From Immersiella caudata (Eukaryota; Ascomycota; Sordariomycetes; Sordariales; Lasiosphaeriaceae): a stretch of DNA of 64,000 bases. Positions 1-11,693 of the stretch are shown here, piece after piece (position 1 is the first letter of the stretch; the number at the start of each line of letters is the position of its first letter). The stretch covers positions 3,782,001-3,846,000 of the forward strand of contig JAULSU010000007.1 in assembly GCA_030512335.1 (NCBI GenBank). Direction: 5' to 3'. The notes under the pieces are model-generated. The model was not told where the DNA came from and made no database searches. It was given only the letters and a program-made list of their open reading frames with translations. Position numbers and translations under genes: made by a program.

Positions 1-1480
1 CTTTACTGAGGTTTTTCCCAACACCCAGAAGCAACTCTGTATCTTCCATGTCATTAAGAACGTGCTCCTTAACACTAAGAAGAAAGTTCAGCAGGAGCGT
101 CGAGATCGATTCGGATGACGAGGAGGGTGTTGACGACTCCCTCTCCGCCGAGGAGCAGTCTGCCCTGAAACGACTCCGCTCTCATGGCCGCATCCAGGAG
201 CCAGGAATCGCTGCACCTACGCCTGTTATAATCCCCCACAACCATCACGGCGTTGAGGCGATGTTCAAGGTTATGGTATATGCGAGGACTGAAGAGGAGT
301 TCTTTGGGGCCTAGTCAGCCTTGAAGACTGAGTTCTTTGATCAACCAGCAATCCTCCGCTACATCCAGAAGATCCGGATGCCTTCGCGAGAACAGTGGGC
401 GACTTGTTACTCTAAGAACTACAAGAACTTCGGCGCCAGAGTCACATCCCCAACCGAGGCGAGCAACTTCAACGTCAAGAGTTACCTCCTCAATGGTAAG
501 GCGACCTCTTTCTGCCTCTTCCAAGCGATCGAGCCGTTAGTGAAGCGCCAAGTTAAAGTCTTCAAAGAGACTCTCGCTCGCTCGGCAACGCGAACTAAAC
601 ACGAGTATCTCTCACCAGAACCTTCCTTGGCTCTCTTCCTTCCCAGGTCTCCTACAAGGCCCTCGACCTCATCAACGACGAGTTCAAGATCGCTAAAGCC
701 TCGATTCCGAATCTCAACCGACCAGAGAGACTGCTTACGCTGTGTTATGAGTGTACAGCTCCCCTCCAATACGGCATTCCTTGCAGTCACAAGATCCTCG
801 GCCTCATCGCGAACCAAGAGACTCTCAAGCTCTGGGACATCAATCCCCATTGGCATCGTAAGGTTACACTCGTAAGTAGTCGCTATCTTGATTGTATAGC
901 GTTGCAAACTGTAACAGGATTAGGGAGACCCATACCTCAGGATTCGCGATCCCAAGGTGCGCGAGAAGTCAAGGGGACGGCCGAAGAACAAGGCGGCAGT
1001 GATGCCTCTCCAGCACGCGGTTGCGGTAACGATTCGAGCCTCACAGAACAATGCCGTGGATCCCCTCCCTCTTACTCCAAGCCCTGTCGCCCCAAAGCGC
1101 TCAAGACAACAGAGGGACTCACCCCGGGCCTCCGAGAGGAAGAACACGGCGGCTACAACCCGATATACGAAGACGGCTGTCTGCTTGGGAGAGGGAGCCA
1201 TCACCAGAGCCAGAGAGCTTAGGCGAGTCTCAGGAAGCAGATGGCACGAGGGCAAAGCTCCGCGCTTCTCGGAAGCGTACGAGGGCTCAAACCTCCGAGC
1301 CAGAGGTCGAGATACCTCCTACAAAGTCAAGAAAGCGGGCTACAGCGGGTGCCTCCACTACAGAAACAGTAGGAAATATCAGTTTGGTCCCGGGCGCGCC
1401 TGTGACGGGCTGAGCCCTGGTGCAGCCTCGGCGACCCTCGGCCGTGGTTACACTCTCGCTGTGCAGTAACGTTACCGATT
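1..1480 (+). pseudogene. Mutator-like (MULE) transposase, decayed C-terminal half
   Basis: Translations of the plus strand in shifting frames show the end of a MULE/FAR1-type transposase. Around 735-860 there is a SWIM-type zinc motif (CYEC, then PLQYGIPCSHKI, then WDINPHWHR), preceded near 640-720 by the usual helical stretch (VSYKALDLINDEF). It is followed near 945-990 by a basic tail (IRDPKVREKSRGRPKNK) typical of these transposases. The acidic stretch near 105-150 fits the linker upstream. No single frame covers the region: several frameshifts are needed, so it is a relic. The 5' part lies outside the window. The SWIM motif is seen directly; assignment to MULE rather than FAR1 is family knowledge. 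I could not find terminal repeats. Confidence 0.6.
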
Positions 1481-2284
1481 TTACAGGAATTGAATTACAA
1501 AAAGTGGGTTTTGATGACAGGTGCCATTGGGGCGGGGGCAGTGGCTGGTATGTGGGTGTCGGTGTGGCAGTAGGAATCTGGGTCAGTGTGTCATAGCAGT
1601 CAGCTTGGTGAGGCTGCCTCGCGCCATGAAAAGGGCAAGGTGAGGACTTCACCTCGCAACTGTCCCTGTGACCACACATGACACATGACATGGAACGGGC
1701 AATGCCTGTTACACGACTCTATATGTAGACCTTTTGCCCTCGCTGGCCATCAGATAGATCCTTCTTTCTGCACCTTTGTAAGTTTGCACAATTGCTGCCG
1801 TAACCCAGCCCTGTATCTGGGACCCAGGCCTCCCAGCCGTGACAGCGTGTGTCCCGAACAGACCTCAATAAGTATCATAAAAGCTCCCTGGCCATGCCAG
1901 AGAGCCGGAGAGATCAGGGACAGATTACACAAGAGCAATACAGACGCACTGTTGCAAGTTATCTTTGAATCCAAAGTGCCGTGTTTCTAACAAGGTGTGC
2001 TTGACAAGCACCTGGTCGGTCTGTCGTAGCCAGGCGGCCAGGTCGTTCAGTTCTCAAGGGTTTTCCCATCACCCTTTACACACGCGCCGCAAGCTGGGGC
2101 CGCATCCAGGGCCAACAATCCAAAAAAGTCCAACTCATTTCCTGTTGACTAACTAGTTGGTTATAATAATCTTAACCCCTAGATAAGGACAAAAAGTAGA
2201 CGAATCAATGCCCTTTCACAAATACCCAGCCATGTGCTTGTTCATGCGGTGTTAGGAATCCGACGTCTGTCTGTTCCTCGGCAC
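1481..2284. other. intergenic, no gene seen
   Basis: The stretch lies between the transposase relic and the 3' end of the adenylating enzyme. I see only short unrelated open frames and no RNA gene or repeat. It probably includes the 3' UTR of the gene on the minus strand. Confidence 0.4.
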
Positions 2285-3828
2285 TCAACTCCCCAATTCC
2301 CGGTGTGCCTTATCGATGAAATTCAACACCTTACCCCCTGTGCTGCTTCTTTCCAATTCCGTCACACGTTCGAGGAACTTGATCTGGAAAAGGTGACGAT
2401 TTTCCGGCAGGACAAAGAAGAAGGTTTCGATGGCCTCGATGAGTCTCGATTTGGGGGCAGCGGAGGACAGAATAATGCGGACTTCCAGGGTCAACTGCGG
2501 CGAAGATTCCAGACTAGCCAGGACGGCCTGCCAATGCAGAATCCCCCACTCCTCGGCTTGCATGAAGGCCTCCATGTTGTCGAATTGGAAATACGAACCA
2601 TACCACTTGAAGCTGAAGCGGCGATCACGGCCGCGCAGACGAAGGACTCGGAGGTGCTCCAGCTCACCCGTGGGTCTCATACCAGCGCCGGCGAGTTCCG
2701 GGAGTGGATGTAAAGACCCGATGTCACCGCTGACGTATCGCACCAGGGGATTTTTCAAGCGCTGCAGGGAGGTCTGGACAATGATTCCCGGCGACCCGTC
2801 GGGAAGTGCTTTGCCTTCCCCGACCACGTTGTCGGCATCGTCGAGGATGGACGGATCTAGAATCTCGACGAGCATCGTGCGCGAGTCAAACACAAAATCG
2901 GTGGCCCCCGAGACTTCGTGGTGGTCTCCGGTAAGGTGAGGGCATCGGAGTGCCCAAGCGCCGGTCTCGGAGCTTCCCAGAATGGAGCATACCTTCACTG
3001 GGCCGAGAACGTCGGTGATGTATGCCCGCTGGGCGGGGGTGAGCGGCTCTGATGTGTATATTATTTTGTCCAGCTTGATTTGCTGGCGCTCTTCCGCCGC
3101 GAGCGTCGATATGTGCCGGACGATTTTGATGACTTGGCTGCCATCGCCGGACAAAACGTTGACACGATAGTTTGCCAGAGCATTGGTGACATCGGCCGGC
3201 TCCATATGGTTCCCAGCACCTAAGACGCTAGCACCCGCGTTCTCTAGAATCTCCAAGGTGAGGTCAAGCGACCTAGACCAGCGGCCCAGTCCGTAGTTAG
3301 TCACAATGTTCATTTCGAGTGCAAGGAGCGGCAGAGAGACTCGCACCGGTAAAAGTGTCCAGAGACATGGGTGGTCAGAACCCAGTCACCGGCCTCCACA
3401 AGACCGCAGGCGCGAATAAACTCGCCCGTACGTGCCCGTTGCATACGGTTCTCAATGGCGTCTGTTGCGAACAGCATGGGGGTGCCGCCGGATCCGCCGC
3501 CGGTAATGCTGAGGTAAGAACCCTGCCGGTATGTATTCTCAGGGCTCGTGTCTGCCATCAGCTGCGCAATGGTTTTGTACCTGGTTTCCCTTGCGCGTTA
3601 TTAAGAGAGCGCCGGCCGAGGAAATAAAATTCGGCCATCGACTTACAAGACTTTCTTTGTAGTGAGCGGCACGAGATGTAACTCCGGAGCCGACTTCTCC
3701 TGGGCCGCCGAGTCCAAGGCGGACTGAATTGCCTTGGCATCAGGAGGGTACCGGATGTGGGCGGCGTAGAAGGGATGGATTCTCGCCACAGCAACGACCT
3801 CTTGCAATGAGAACACGCTAGCCTTCAT
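2285..3828 (-). CDS. adenylate-forming ligase, phenylacetate-CoA-ligase-like
   Basis: Three exons (3828-3647, 3580-3347, 3272-2285) join in frame to 467 aa. Both introns have good ends: GTAAGT...CAG, and GTGCGA with a GACTAAC branch ...TAG. The protein has the ATP/phosphate loop TGGGSGGTP at about residue 87, the A5-like motif GSSETGAW, and the A7-like YVSGDIGSL. This order is typical of the ANL superfamily, closest to the small phenylacetate-CoA ligase type found without a carrier domain. It should activate a carboxylic acid as an acyl-adenylate, giving a CoA thioester or an amide. No PCP or reductase domain is attached. It is the leftmost member of the putative cluster and ends near the transposase relic. 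The substrate cannot be told from sequence. The start at 3828 is the first Met in frame with the conserved N-terminus; a further upstream exon is possible. Confidence 0.72.
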
Positions 3829-4126
3829 TCTTGCGAATAGTGGGGGACTCCCAGAATGTCGGGAACTTGGTTGAGCAGTTGCAGTTGCCAAACAAAAGCG
3901 AACCCTTTTGAGCTGAATGAACTCCTCATGTCGCCGCCGACGTGGGGGTGGTTCTGCTCCTCTGCATCGTGGACCAAATACAGTGCCATGAACTGTGTGG
4001 AGCTCCATCTGTGCAGGGGAGCTAGTCCACAGCTGAATCGACGGGGCGGCGATCGACAAGATACGATCCACCTGTGAGATGGACCCGACGCTCATGCAGC
4101 ACGACGTTTTCAATATTATGCATGTA

Positions 4127-5117
4127 ACGTGTGTGATAAGCAAGCGTGCCAAATAAGTGAGCGTGCCACTTTTTGACCCGACACCCATCTTCACACAAAA
4201 CATCAAATTTCTCCACAGCCAAAAATGGCAACGCCTTCTTACAATGCCAAAATACGCCTAGCCCTCAGAGCTCTTCAAAACAACCCTAAACTTAAGATCC
4301 GGGCTGTAGCAAAGCTTTACAGAGTTAATGGGAGACTCTTTAATACCGACGCGCTAGCCGGCCTACATAACATGATATTCCAGCTAATTCATGTAAATTT
4401 ACCGATTTAGAGGAGAAAACGAATATTTAATACGTGAATAAGCTATACACACACATATTCCACCCTTGGCTTTATTACATGGAAGATATGGCTAACCAAC
4501 TGTTACGTGAACATGACACGCCTCCTGTCGGCAAATGCTGGGCTTACAACTTTGTCAAACGCCAGCCAGAGCTCCAGACGCGTTTTACACGTAGATACAA
4601 TTACCAGAGGGCTAAATGCGAAGATCCAAAGATTATTAGCAAGTGGTGTACATTTATGCGTAATATAACGGCCAAATACGGTATTCTTGATGAAGATATG
4701 TATAATTTCGACGAGACTGATATGACGACCCACGGAAAGGCCCCATGAACGGCCTGGGCTGACGTGTCCCCACAGACACCACAGTAAGGAGTAGGAAGGG
4801 TACTGTGTGTAAGTTTGGTACCCTCTGTTAGTCTTGGCACCTCTGTTGACAGAGGCCCCGGTAACCAACAGAGGTAATGTCAGAAACACTGCACCTTGGA
4901 ATGGGTGGAAACGATGTGGGTTGTGATGGCTTGATTGTATTGCTTGTTGAGGTTTTGGCTGAAAACCAGAACCTCCTTCTTTATTGACCACTCCGTAGGA
5001 TTCAACTTCGTCAACACCATGGCTGAGGCTGACTGGCGTTCAGGCAGTGCCAGGCATCCACTGACCGGAAGCCCAGGGCCCCTGAACCCCTTTCTTTCTG
5101 ACACTTATCACGCACGT
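4127..5117 (+). mobile_element. pogo/Fot1-type transposon, family A, internally deleted copy
   Basis: The element is bounded by TA at 4125-4126 and 5118-5119 and has inverted ends ACGTGTGTGATAAG / ACGTGCGTGATAAG (one mismatch). TA duplication is the rule for Tc1/mariner/pogo elements. Inside, 4225-4740 on the plus strand encodes pieces of the transposase N-terminus: a psq-type helix-turn-helix (LALRALQNNPKLKIRAVAKL), the CENP-B-like second helix region (PPVGKCWAYNFVKRQPEL) and the start of the DDE core (YNFDETDM). Stops and a frame break separate them, and the catalytic core is missing after about 4740. A MITE occupies the right end. The same terminal sequence bounds the element at 58353-60092. 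Confidence 0.75.
4878..5103 (+). mobile_element. MITE copy 1 (226 bp) inside the pogo remnant
   Basis: Begins TGTCAGAAACACTGCACC and ends CCCCTTTCTTTCTGACA, so short inverted ends TGTCAGAAA/TTTCTGACA. A second copy lies inverted at 16193-16426 with roughly 80-90% identity over its length. It encodes nothing. It sits directly against the right terminal repeat of the pogo remnant. I could not define a target-site duplication. Confidence 0.7.
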
Positions 5118-5119
5118 TA

Positions 5120-5738
5120 CATATTTATGTTCAGTACATACGGACCTATGTCGGCACCACTTCAGCTACCTTTGCAGCGCTACTTGGTAACGGGACGGGT
5201 TGATCTACTGTCTCACTGCTTTAGGCAAACGGACGCGAGAGGCGTCCTTGCAGGCTTGGCGAGAAAGGATCTGAATCACAGTAGGACGAGCAGGGGCGTA
5301 TTGAAAGCTAAGGTACCTAGGTACAGTGACCCTCAAAAAGTCTGTGTGCACAGGCCAGTCTCGCTACCCCGCTATAATGTCCACTAAAACCCCCTGAAGC
5401 GAAATACTTCAGTTATACCGGTCTTCAAACCGTTACCTCATACCTAAGATAACACTTATCTAAATTTAAAGTCGACTAAAGTAAACGAGGTTTACAGAAA
5501 TGCACATCTGAATTCTAGTTTATTTTTATAGTTCTGTAGAACGTTGTCGTTCTTGTTTGCAATGTGTCGAGTTTTGGTGGGAAAATTGTGTTTGCACAGA
5601 CGTTTTGACAGGGACTGTATGTAAGTACACCCTTGATCTTTGCAGCATGTTGTCGCCCGCTGTCGTTGGCAGCGATGCCGCTAATTAGGTTGTATAAATG
5701 CATGCGAATTGACCTACAAATCCACTCGCTACTGACGA
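5120..5738. other. upstream region of the decarboxylase
   Basis: This lies between the pogo remnant and the decarboxylase start and presumably holds the promoter. It is AT-richer toward the right. No conserved motif or other gene is evident. Confidence 0.4.
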
Positions 5739-7259
5739 ATGATGCTGTCCTCACAGGAGCGCAATAGTTTGCACGTCATGGCCGCCTCAGAACCGCTCTC
5801 GGACAGACATGTCGACGAGCTGATCCGGAAAAGGATTGCCGAGCTCGAAGAGATACCCTTCGCACCCCGGGCGGACTTGCCGTTCATCGTGGCAGACTGG
5901 ACCAAGACCCTCCGGCAGCACCAACGGTGGATACATCTCCTTCCACAGATCCAGCCTTTCTATGGTGAGACTATTGATTGCTGGTCAACCTGGTGGGGCA
6001 ACAGCTACTGACTCTGTCCCCTAGCTGTAAAATGCAATCCAGACCGTTGCCTCCTACGATTCCTGGCCGATCTAGGGCTCGGGTTTGACTGTGCATCCTC
6101 CGCCGAGATCCAGTTGGTACTGGGATTGGGGATAGATCCGTCACGCATCATCTTCAGTCATCCATGCAAAGCCATCTCGGCCCTGCAAATGGCGTCTAGC
6201 CGCGGGGTCCTGTTGGCTACCTTTGATAACTCGGACGAACTCGACAAGATTAAAAGTGTCAGCCCCAACATGCAGCTGCTACTGCGAGTCTATGCCCAAG
6301 ATGATACGGCGCGATCATCCCTGGGCAAGAAGTTCGGGGCTCACTTGAATACGACTCACTCGCTGCTCCTGAAGGCACGGGCACTTGATCTGAAGGTGGT
6401 GGGCGTCAACTTTCATATTGGCATGTTCATTTCGCTCTCTTTCGCTTCCTTCTTCTCATCATTCTCCTCTTCCTCCGCCCTTCCATGTATCTAACATTAA
6501 TTCGGCAGGGTCTGCGGCATTTGATCCCAAGGCCTTCCTAACAGCAGCCAGGGACGCGAGACGAGTCTTTGATGAGGGGAGGGAACTGGGCTTTGACATG
6601 ACTATCCTGGATGTCGGAGGTGGGTTTCAGGATTCCAACTTCGACTCAATGGCGTCTAGTCTCCAGCTCGCCATCGAGCACGAATTTCCTGGCTGGAATG
6701 TACGCCTCATGGCCGAACCAGGTCGGTTTTACGCCAGCAGCTATTACACGCTAGCTTGCAAGGTAATCTCCCGCCGGAAGCACAGCAGTGGCGGCGACAG
6801 CTCTGCCCAGGTGGATATGCTGTACCAAAACGACGGCATCTACGGGTGCTTTCTGAGTAGGCTCACCGAGGACGGGTCGTTCGCCCCGACGCTGATTCCC
6901 GTTGATAAGGGCTACGGTGTCTCGAGAAGCCAAGGGAGGCATATCTATTCGCTCTGGGGCCCGACGTGCGACAGCGTTGACTGCATTTCTGAAGGGGCAG
7001 CACTCCACTGCGAGGCCATGGTCGGCGACTGGTTAAAGTACCAAAACATGGGAGGTGAGTAGCACCGCAAGCTTATGATTTGTGCACGTGTTCACGTTGA
7101 GAGGCAGCATACACAGCGGCAAGTTCGACATCGTTTAATGGCTTCCCCAACGTGTATGAGATTTTATACGTGACCCCTAGATTGATGTCTGGGAGGGAGA
7201 CATGGGGGGAGGTGCCCCTACGACAAGTCGTCATTCAGGAGGACGCGTCTTGTAATTAG
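5739..7259 (+). CDS. PLP-dependent ornithine/arginine-type decarboxylase (group IV, alanine-racemase fold)
   Basis: Four exons (5739-5964, 6025-6420, 6509-7054, 7108-7259) join in frame to 439 aa. All expected group IV residues are seen: the PLP lysine in YAVKCN (about K78), FHIGS (His206), DVGGGF (Gly244-246), AEPGRF (Glu277/Arg280), and the C-terminal catalytic pair in GPTCDSVD (Cys361-Asp362), followed by VGDWLKYQNMGAYT. Numbering matches eukaryotic ornithine decarboxylase closely, where Cys360-Asp361 are catalytic. It should decarboxylate a basic amino acid to a polyamine-like amine. Two points suggest a specialised paralogue: GPTCDS in place of the usual GPTCDG, and a location in an accessory cluster instead of a housekeeping one. 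Intron 2 appears to use a GC donor (GCATGT). A shorter start at 5778 (MAASEPLS) is equally possible. Exact substrate unknown. Confidence 0.82.
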
Positions 7260-7979
7260 CACGCGAAGGGAGGTGGCAAAATGGTCTCTGTAGCTAGCAT
7301 CTTGCGTCTCTAGAATGAATTTGTTTCATGAATTTTGTTCCAAGCTCATTTTATAGTGGTCTTAAATGTTAAGGTCAGTTGTCAGCTAAGCAACGAGGTA
7401 GCCGTGCCTCACATTCGACTTGGAACCCCCTTTTGAGAGCCAGTCAGATGCGCCCAGTTAGATCTGACCAAACAGGGGCGCGCATGTACGATTAGATGGT
7501 CAATTGAACTCAGTTTGCTTCCAGATTTGACTGCAGAAATGGAAGAATTAGCTTTGGAATCGCTTGCGTGATGGCTAGCGATGGCGATGGCCGTGGCCGT
7601 GGTGATCACTTATGTCAGGAGATCTCCACCGCAAGCGGAGGTCTCAGGCTTGGCGCCAGCCAATTTCCACCACTTCTGAGGGGTAGAGCTTTCTTTCAAC
7701 AACAACAACAACAACACGAACAACAACAATTCAATCACCACCTTTGTTGGGCTCCAAGTGCTAGATTCTGACACATTCTGCTTCTCGTTGAGGGTCAAAA
7801 AGCGGGGGCAAGTTTCTTTTACAGCGTAGATAGACGCTTGCAACAGTGCAAATAGTAAATACAACAAATCAAGGGCGTTTAAAAAACAAAATAATACCAC
7901 TGGAAGTTTGAAAAGCGACAAACATTACTCATAGACCAGCTAATGAATCTCGACTTGTCGACTCAGTGCTTTTAGAATC
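7260..7979. other. convergent 3' intergenic region with CAA microsatellite
   Basis: The decarboxylase (+) and dioxygenase (-) converge here. A CAA-rich run, slightly interrupted, lies at about 7699-7731. I see no gene. Confidence 0.45.
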
Positions 7980-8942
7980 TTACGCAAATGGGGCTGCATC
8001 CCACCGTACCCGTCGCAGATGGCGCTCTGGGTCCCTGACCTCATTCCTCGCGTGGAGCCAGCGCCGGTTGTCCATCAGCAAGACAGACCCCTGGGGCAAG
8101 CTCTCCGCGTTGAGGTGCAGCGAGAAACGCTGCACTTCTGAACTCATAAGAACCTGCTTGAGCACCCTCACTGCGTCGGCTGCCACCGTGCTCAGTGGGG
8201 TGATGATGTCCTCGCGGAACCGCATCATGGCGGCGGGCCTACCGTCGCCATCGGTGGCGAGAATGCTGCTGACGATGTGATTTCTGCCGCTGGACTGCAC
8301 GAACTCGGGAGGCACCGTGATTTGGAACTCGGGTCGGCAGAGTGCGGTCCGGACAACAGGTGGCAGGTGACGAATGATGTGTTGGACGCTGAGCGCGGAA
8401 AAGACGCCGCCGCCGCGCCTGTCTGGCTGCAGCACCTGCAGTGCAAAGTAGCGCGGCGGGTTCTCCTCGTAGCTGCAGTCTGTGTGCCAGGGGAATTCCT
8501 GCATCGTCTCGGACCGCGCCTGACAGTCGTTGCTTTGGAACTCGGTCGCGCTCGGCCGGATGTCCCAAAACCATCCTCGGGACGCGCTGTGGTCTAGAGG
8601 CAGGCCGTGACCGTGGAATTTGTTGAGTCCCACAATCAGGCCATGGAGATATTTGCTCTTGTTGTCCGGGAATCCCAGGCTGAGTTTAAGCAGGCCATTT
8701 TTCTCGAGGAGCTGCTGGACATCCTGGATGTGGTTCGGTTCGTGCAAGGAATCCAAAGTGCGCACGCCGAGATGTGATACACCAGCGAAAGCTCCTGGAC
8801 ACAGGCCAAAGGTGGTTTGGTTAGTCTTGATACCCCAACAGAACCCCCCACCCACCTACCCAAAGTAAGAGGCAGGATAATACTTACGAGTAGCCAGGTG
8901 ACTGACTTTCTGGTGCTTCAGGGAGGGCAAGAGGGATTGCAT
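7980..8942 (-). CDS. TauD/TfdA-type Fe(II)/2-oxoglutarate dioxygenase
   Basis: Two exons (8942-8888 and 8794-7980) join in frame to 289 aa; the intron has a GTAAGT donor, a CTAAC branch and a CAG acceptor. The metal triad is visible: His122 and Asp124 in WHTDCSYE, and the distal His266 in WLHARNEV, followed by arginines (RRVRW) suited to bind the 2-oxoglutarate carboxylate. The length is normal for the clavaminate-synthase-like/TauD family. The reaction is probably hydroxylation, desaturation or ring formation on an amino-acid-like substrate, with decarboxylation of 2-oxoglutarate. It converges with the decarboxylase and is upstream-flanked by the AT-rich element at 9138. The first exon is short (18 codons), so a different 5' end is possible. 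Confidence 0.8.
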
Positions 8943-9137
8943 GGTGAGATTCGCGCTGGCGGAGAGGGCGTGTCGGCACCACTTGCTAACGCAGAGAGAT
9001 TGGTGATAATTAGCCCCGACCATGACTGAGAGGACTAAGCTTAGCTATATCAGCAAGGACTACATTCAAAGTTAGGCAGTACCGCACTTTAAGCTGCGAA
9101 GAAAGATCTACTATTACTGCAGGATGCAGAAAAGCAA

Positions 9138-10667
9138 GGCACCAACTAAGGGCGCACCCCCCTTTTCACTAGAGGTGCACCCCTACGGTTAGGGTTATAT
9201 ATGGTAGAAATCGGATAATAGGTCCACTTATATAAAGACTAACTACCCAGTGTGATATACTACTTACGCTTACACCTATTAACCTATTAGTAAAATTTTC
9301 CATTATTTACAAACTTCTACAAGATCGCTTAATGTATAACGGTACGCTGTATCGCTTCAACACCTTTTATATAGCTAATTTCATAGTAAATACTAAGTTA
9401 CAGCCTTTAAAACGATTAACATCCCTTACGCGGTCGTTTAAGTATTACGTGTAATATTATTAAAATACTAATTTAAAAATATAATATTTCCTATTACAGT
9501 AATCTAAATAGTGACGATAAACCTTTTATAAGTTAGTGTTGCTTTGTAGCACTCTACAGGCCTGTATTACAGCACCTGAGAGCCTGTGGGAGCCTGTAGT
9601 ACAGTGCTCCGGTCAGGGGAAGAAGTGCGAGTACAGTGCTCTGGAGGAGCGCTGTAAGGTACGACAGCAGAGCTTACTAAGGTGCTGAAGGAAGCAAACA
9701 AAGGCCTGTACTACAGAGCCTAAAAGACAAGTTACAGCGAACTATGCGCTGTAAAACAGAAGGTTTCAGTGAGCTCTGCACTGTAATAAACAACTGTATT
9801 GCTTGTGAATTACTTGCTTCAGTGAGTAGTACTCAGCTGAAGGAAGTAGATTGCTTGCTTGAGAGGAAAGCTAATTACAGGAGAGGAGATGGCTAGTTAT
9901 AGGCTGTGGGAGCTCTGGAATGGAAATTCCAGAGCTTTCTACTACTAATACAATAATAGAATAGTATGGTGGAGGCTCTCCACAGGCCTCGTAACCGCTG
10001 ATGTGGCCTCAGAAGGTTGTGGAAGCCTGTGGGCTTCCAGAGCCTTCTGTGGCCCTCTGAAGGCCCTGAGGCCTTCTGGATTCCAGAAGGTTCGAAGCCA
10101 CATTGTGGCTAGTGAGTGGTGGCTGCAGGTGCAGGGTACGCAGGAGGTGCAGGGTACCCAGTGGGTGCAGGGTACCCAGTGCTTTCCTCACTGGCAGGCC
10201 CTGTAAATACAGGGCCTCTTTAGCGCTCTCAGAGGCTAGAATTTAACAAATTACTATTAAGATTTAAAGTTTAAGTAAGTAAAGTTGGTTTTAAAGGTGT
10301 TACATATACGTACTTACACCTTATTATAGATTTAATAAATTTAAGCTTTGTTTTACGTTATATGGGTTAAGCTGTTTTATTTATCTAAGTTAAGGGCGGT
10401 GATTAATAAATTTTGGCTTATTTTCCGGCCTTTTAAAGTAACTGTCGTATTAAGATAGTGTTTAGAAACATAGAAAATTATTATATGGTATTTGTAATTA
10501 GTGTGGATTACTGTAAAACCTGATCGCTAGAGGTATTAAGGGATATTAGCTGTATGGGAGCGATGATAAGGCACTAGGCTTTTAGTGGTGTGGAGGGGGT
10601 ACACCCCAGTGATTTTTTAGGAGGATACACCCCTAGTGAAAAGGGGGGTGCACCCCTAATTGGTGCC
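9138..10667. mobile_element. 1,530-bp non-autonomous DNA transposon with 8-bp target duplication
   Basis: Both ends carry an inverted repeat of about 40 bp starting GGCACCAA and including GCACCCCCCTTTTCACTAG; a few transitions separate the two copies. The element is flanked exactly by AAAAGCAA at 9130-9137 and again at 10668-10675, an 8-bp target-site duplication. That length is typical of hAT and of Mutator-type elements; the termini do not show the usual hAT CAGGG start, so I leave the superfamily open. The interior is very AT-rich, TA-rich and without long frames, as expected after RIP. A 288-bp repeat (9538-9825) is nested inside. Confidence 0.75.
9538..9825 (+). repeat. 288-bp dispersed repeat, copy 1
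   Basis: Starts GTTGCTTTGTAGCACTCTAC and ends GCTTGCTTCAGTGA. It matches 59326-59612 on the opposite strand with only scattered differences, although the host elements are unrelated. It is rich in short CTGTA/TACAG words (for example CCTGTATTACAG, GTACAGTGCTC), giving many small inverted repeats. No coding capacity. Confidence 0.8.
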
Positions 10668-10675
10668 AAAAGCAA

Positions 10676-11693
10676 TTACACATCGGCGAGTTTCCTGCAC
10701 GCACCTTCGCAGATCGGTCAAGCGACTTTAGTCCCGCTCCACCCTTGGAGGCTAATAAGGCGAGTGGGTAGTGGTGTCGACACCCATCCTCTCGGGCTTG
10801 TTTTGTTTGCCAAGACATCCCTATGCGCTCTTCAGGTGTACAGGGATAGATACCTAGACATGCATGTGCAGTCGGAATGACTCGAGCACGTCACAACTTG
10901 GCTAGAGGTGGTGTTCAAATATTGAAGTTGTACGGCATATTGGGCGGGGTGACCGCCGGCTTTGAGTAGCTGGGAGGGCGGGAAGTGATACAGTCGGGTC
11001 TGCGGTGACTTCCCGATTTACTCAATAATCATGTACCTAGGGTAAGGTTGCTCTCCGTGGCTGGATCTGATGCGGCCAGGTGCGGGGAAATAAATGCAGA
11101 TCTGATTCCGACTCGACTGGCAGGCGTGGACGAATCCCTCGACTGCGGCGCTGGGCTTTTCATGTCCGCAAGCCGTTCGCGGTACAGTATCGCTGGCTGT
11201 TGGGTGTACATGTACGCTGTAGGCTCTACGCATGGACCTGCACTGCACTGCGCGCACTGCACATGGGAATGGAGATGGATGGATCCGTCGGAGCTCCCGG
11301 GTGAATTCGTCAGTCAGTATTCTCCCGCGTCCTTGCAGTACGGAAGCCGGTCGGTACGGGAAGGGCAGGGCAAAGCCTGTAGTGGTCGTCACCTGAAGTC
11401 ATGTCCGACACCTTGCATGTAGCTGAAATCCCGAACCGCCGCTTTCGAAGTGAGGAAGATCAGTCCCGGCGCTCGCTTGCATCGACCGACTGCATGGAAC
11501 TTTCACGACCTTGCTTGGAGGTAGTTTGTAATGGATTGGCTACGCAGAGCCAAGTAGCAGTGGGCAAATATGCATGCGCAAGACGGATGAGGCTCCCGGA
11601 ATTAACTTGCAAGGACAACACGACGCACGTCATCAAGAGATAGAACGGAAGGGTCGCCGAGTCGATTTCTCTACTGCGCCTATTTTTGATTCA
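10676..11693. other. intergenic region, no gene seen
   Basis: Normal base composition returns after the 1.53-kb element. Open frames here are short, overlap on both strands and resemble no family I know. It includes the 3' flank of the ATP-grasp-like gene. Confidence 0.4.

Noticed and set aside
9138..10667. AT-rich block considered as centromere or LTR retrotransposon
   Set aside because: It is only 1.5 kb, has long inverted and not direct terminal repeats, an 8-bp target duplication and no reverse-transcriptase trace.
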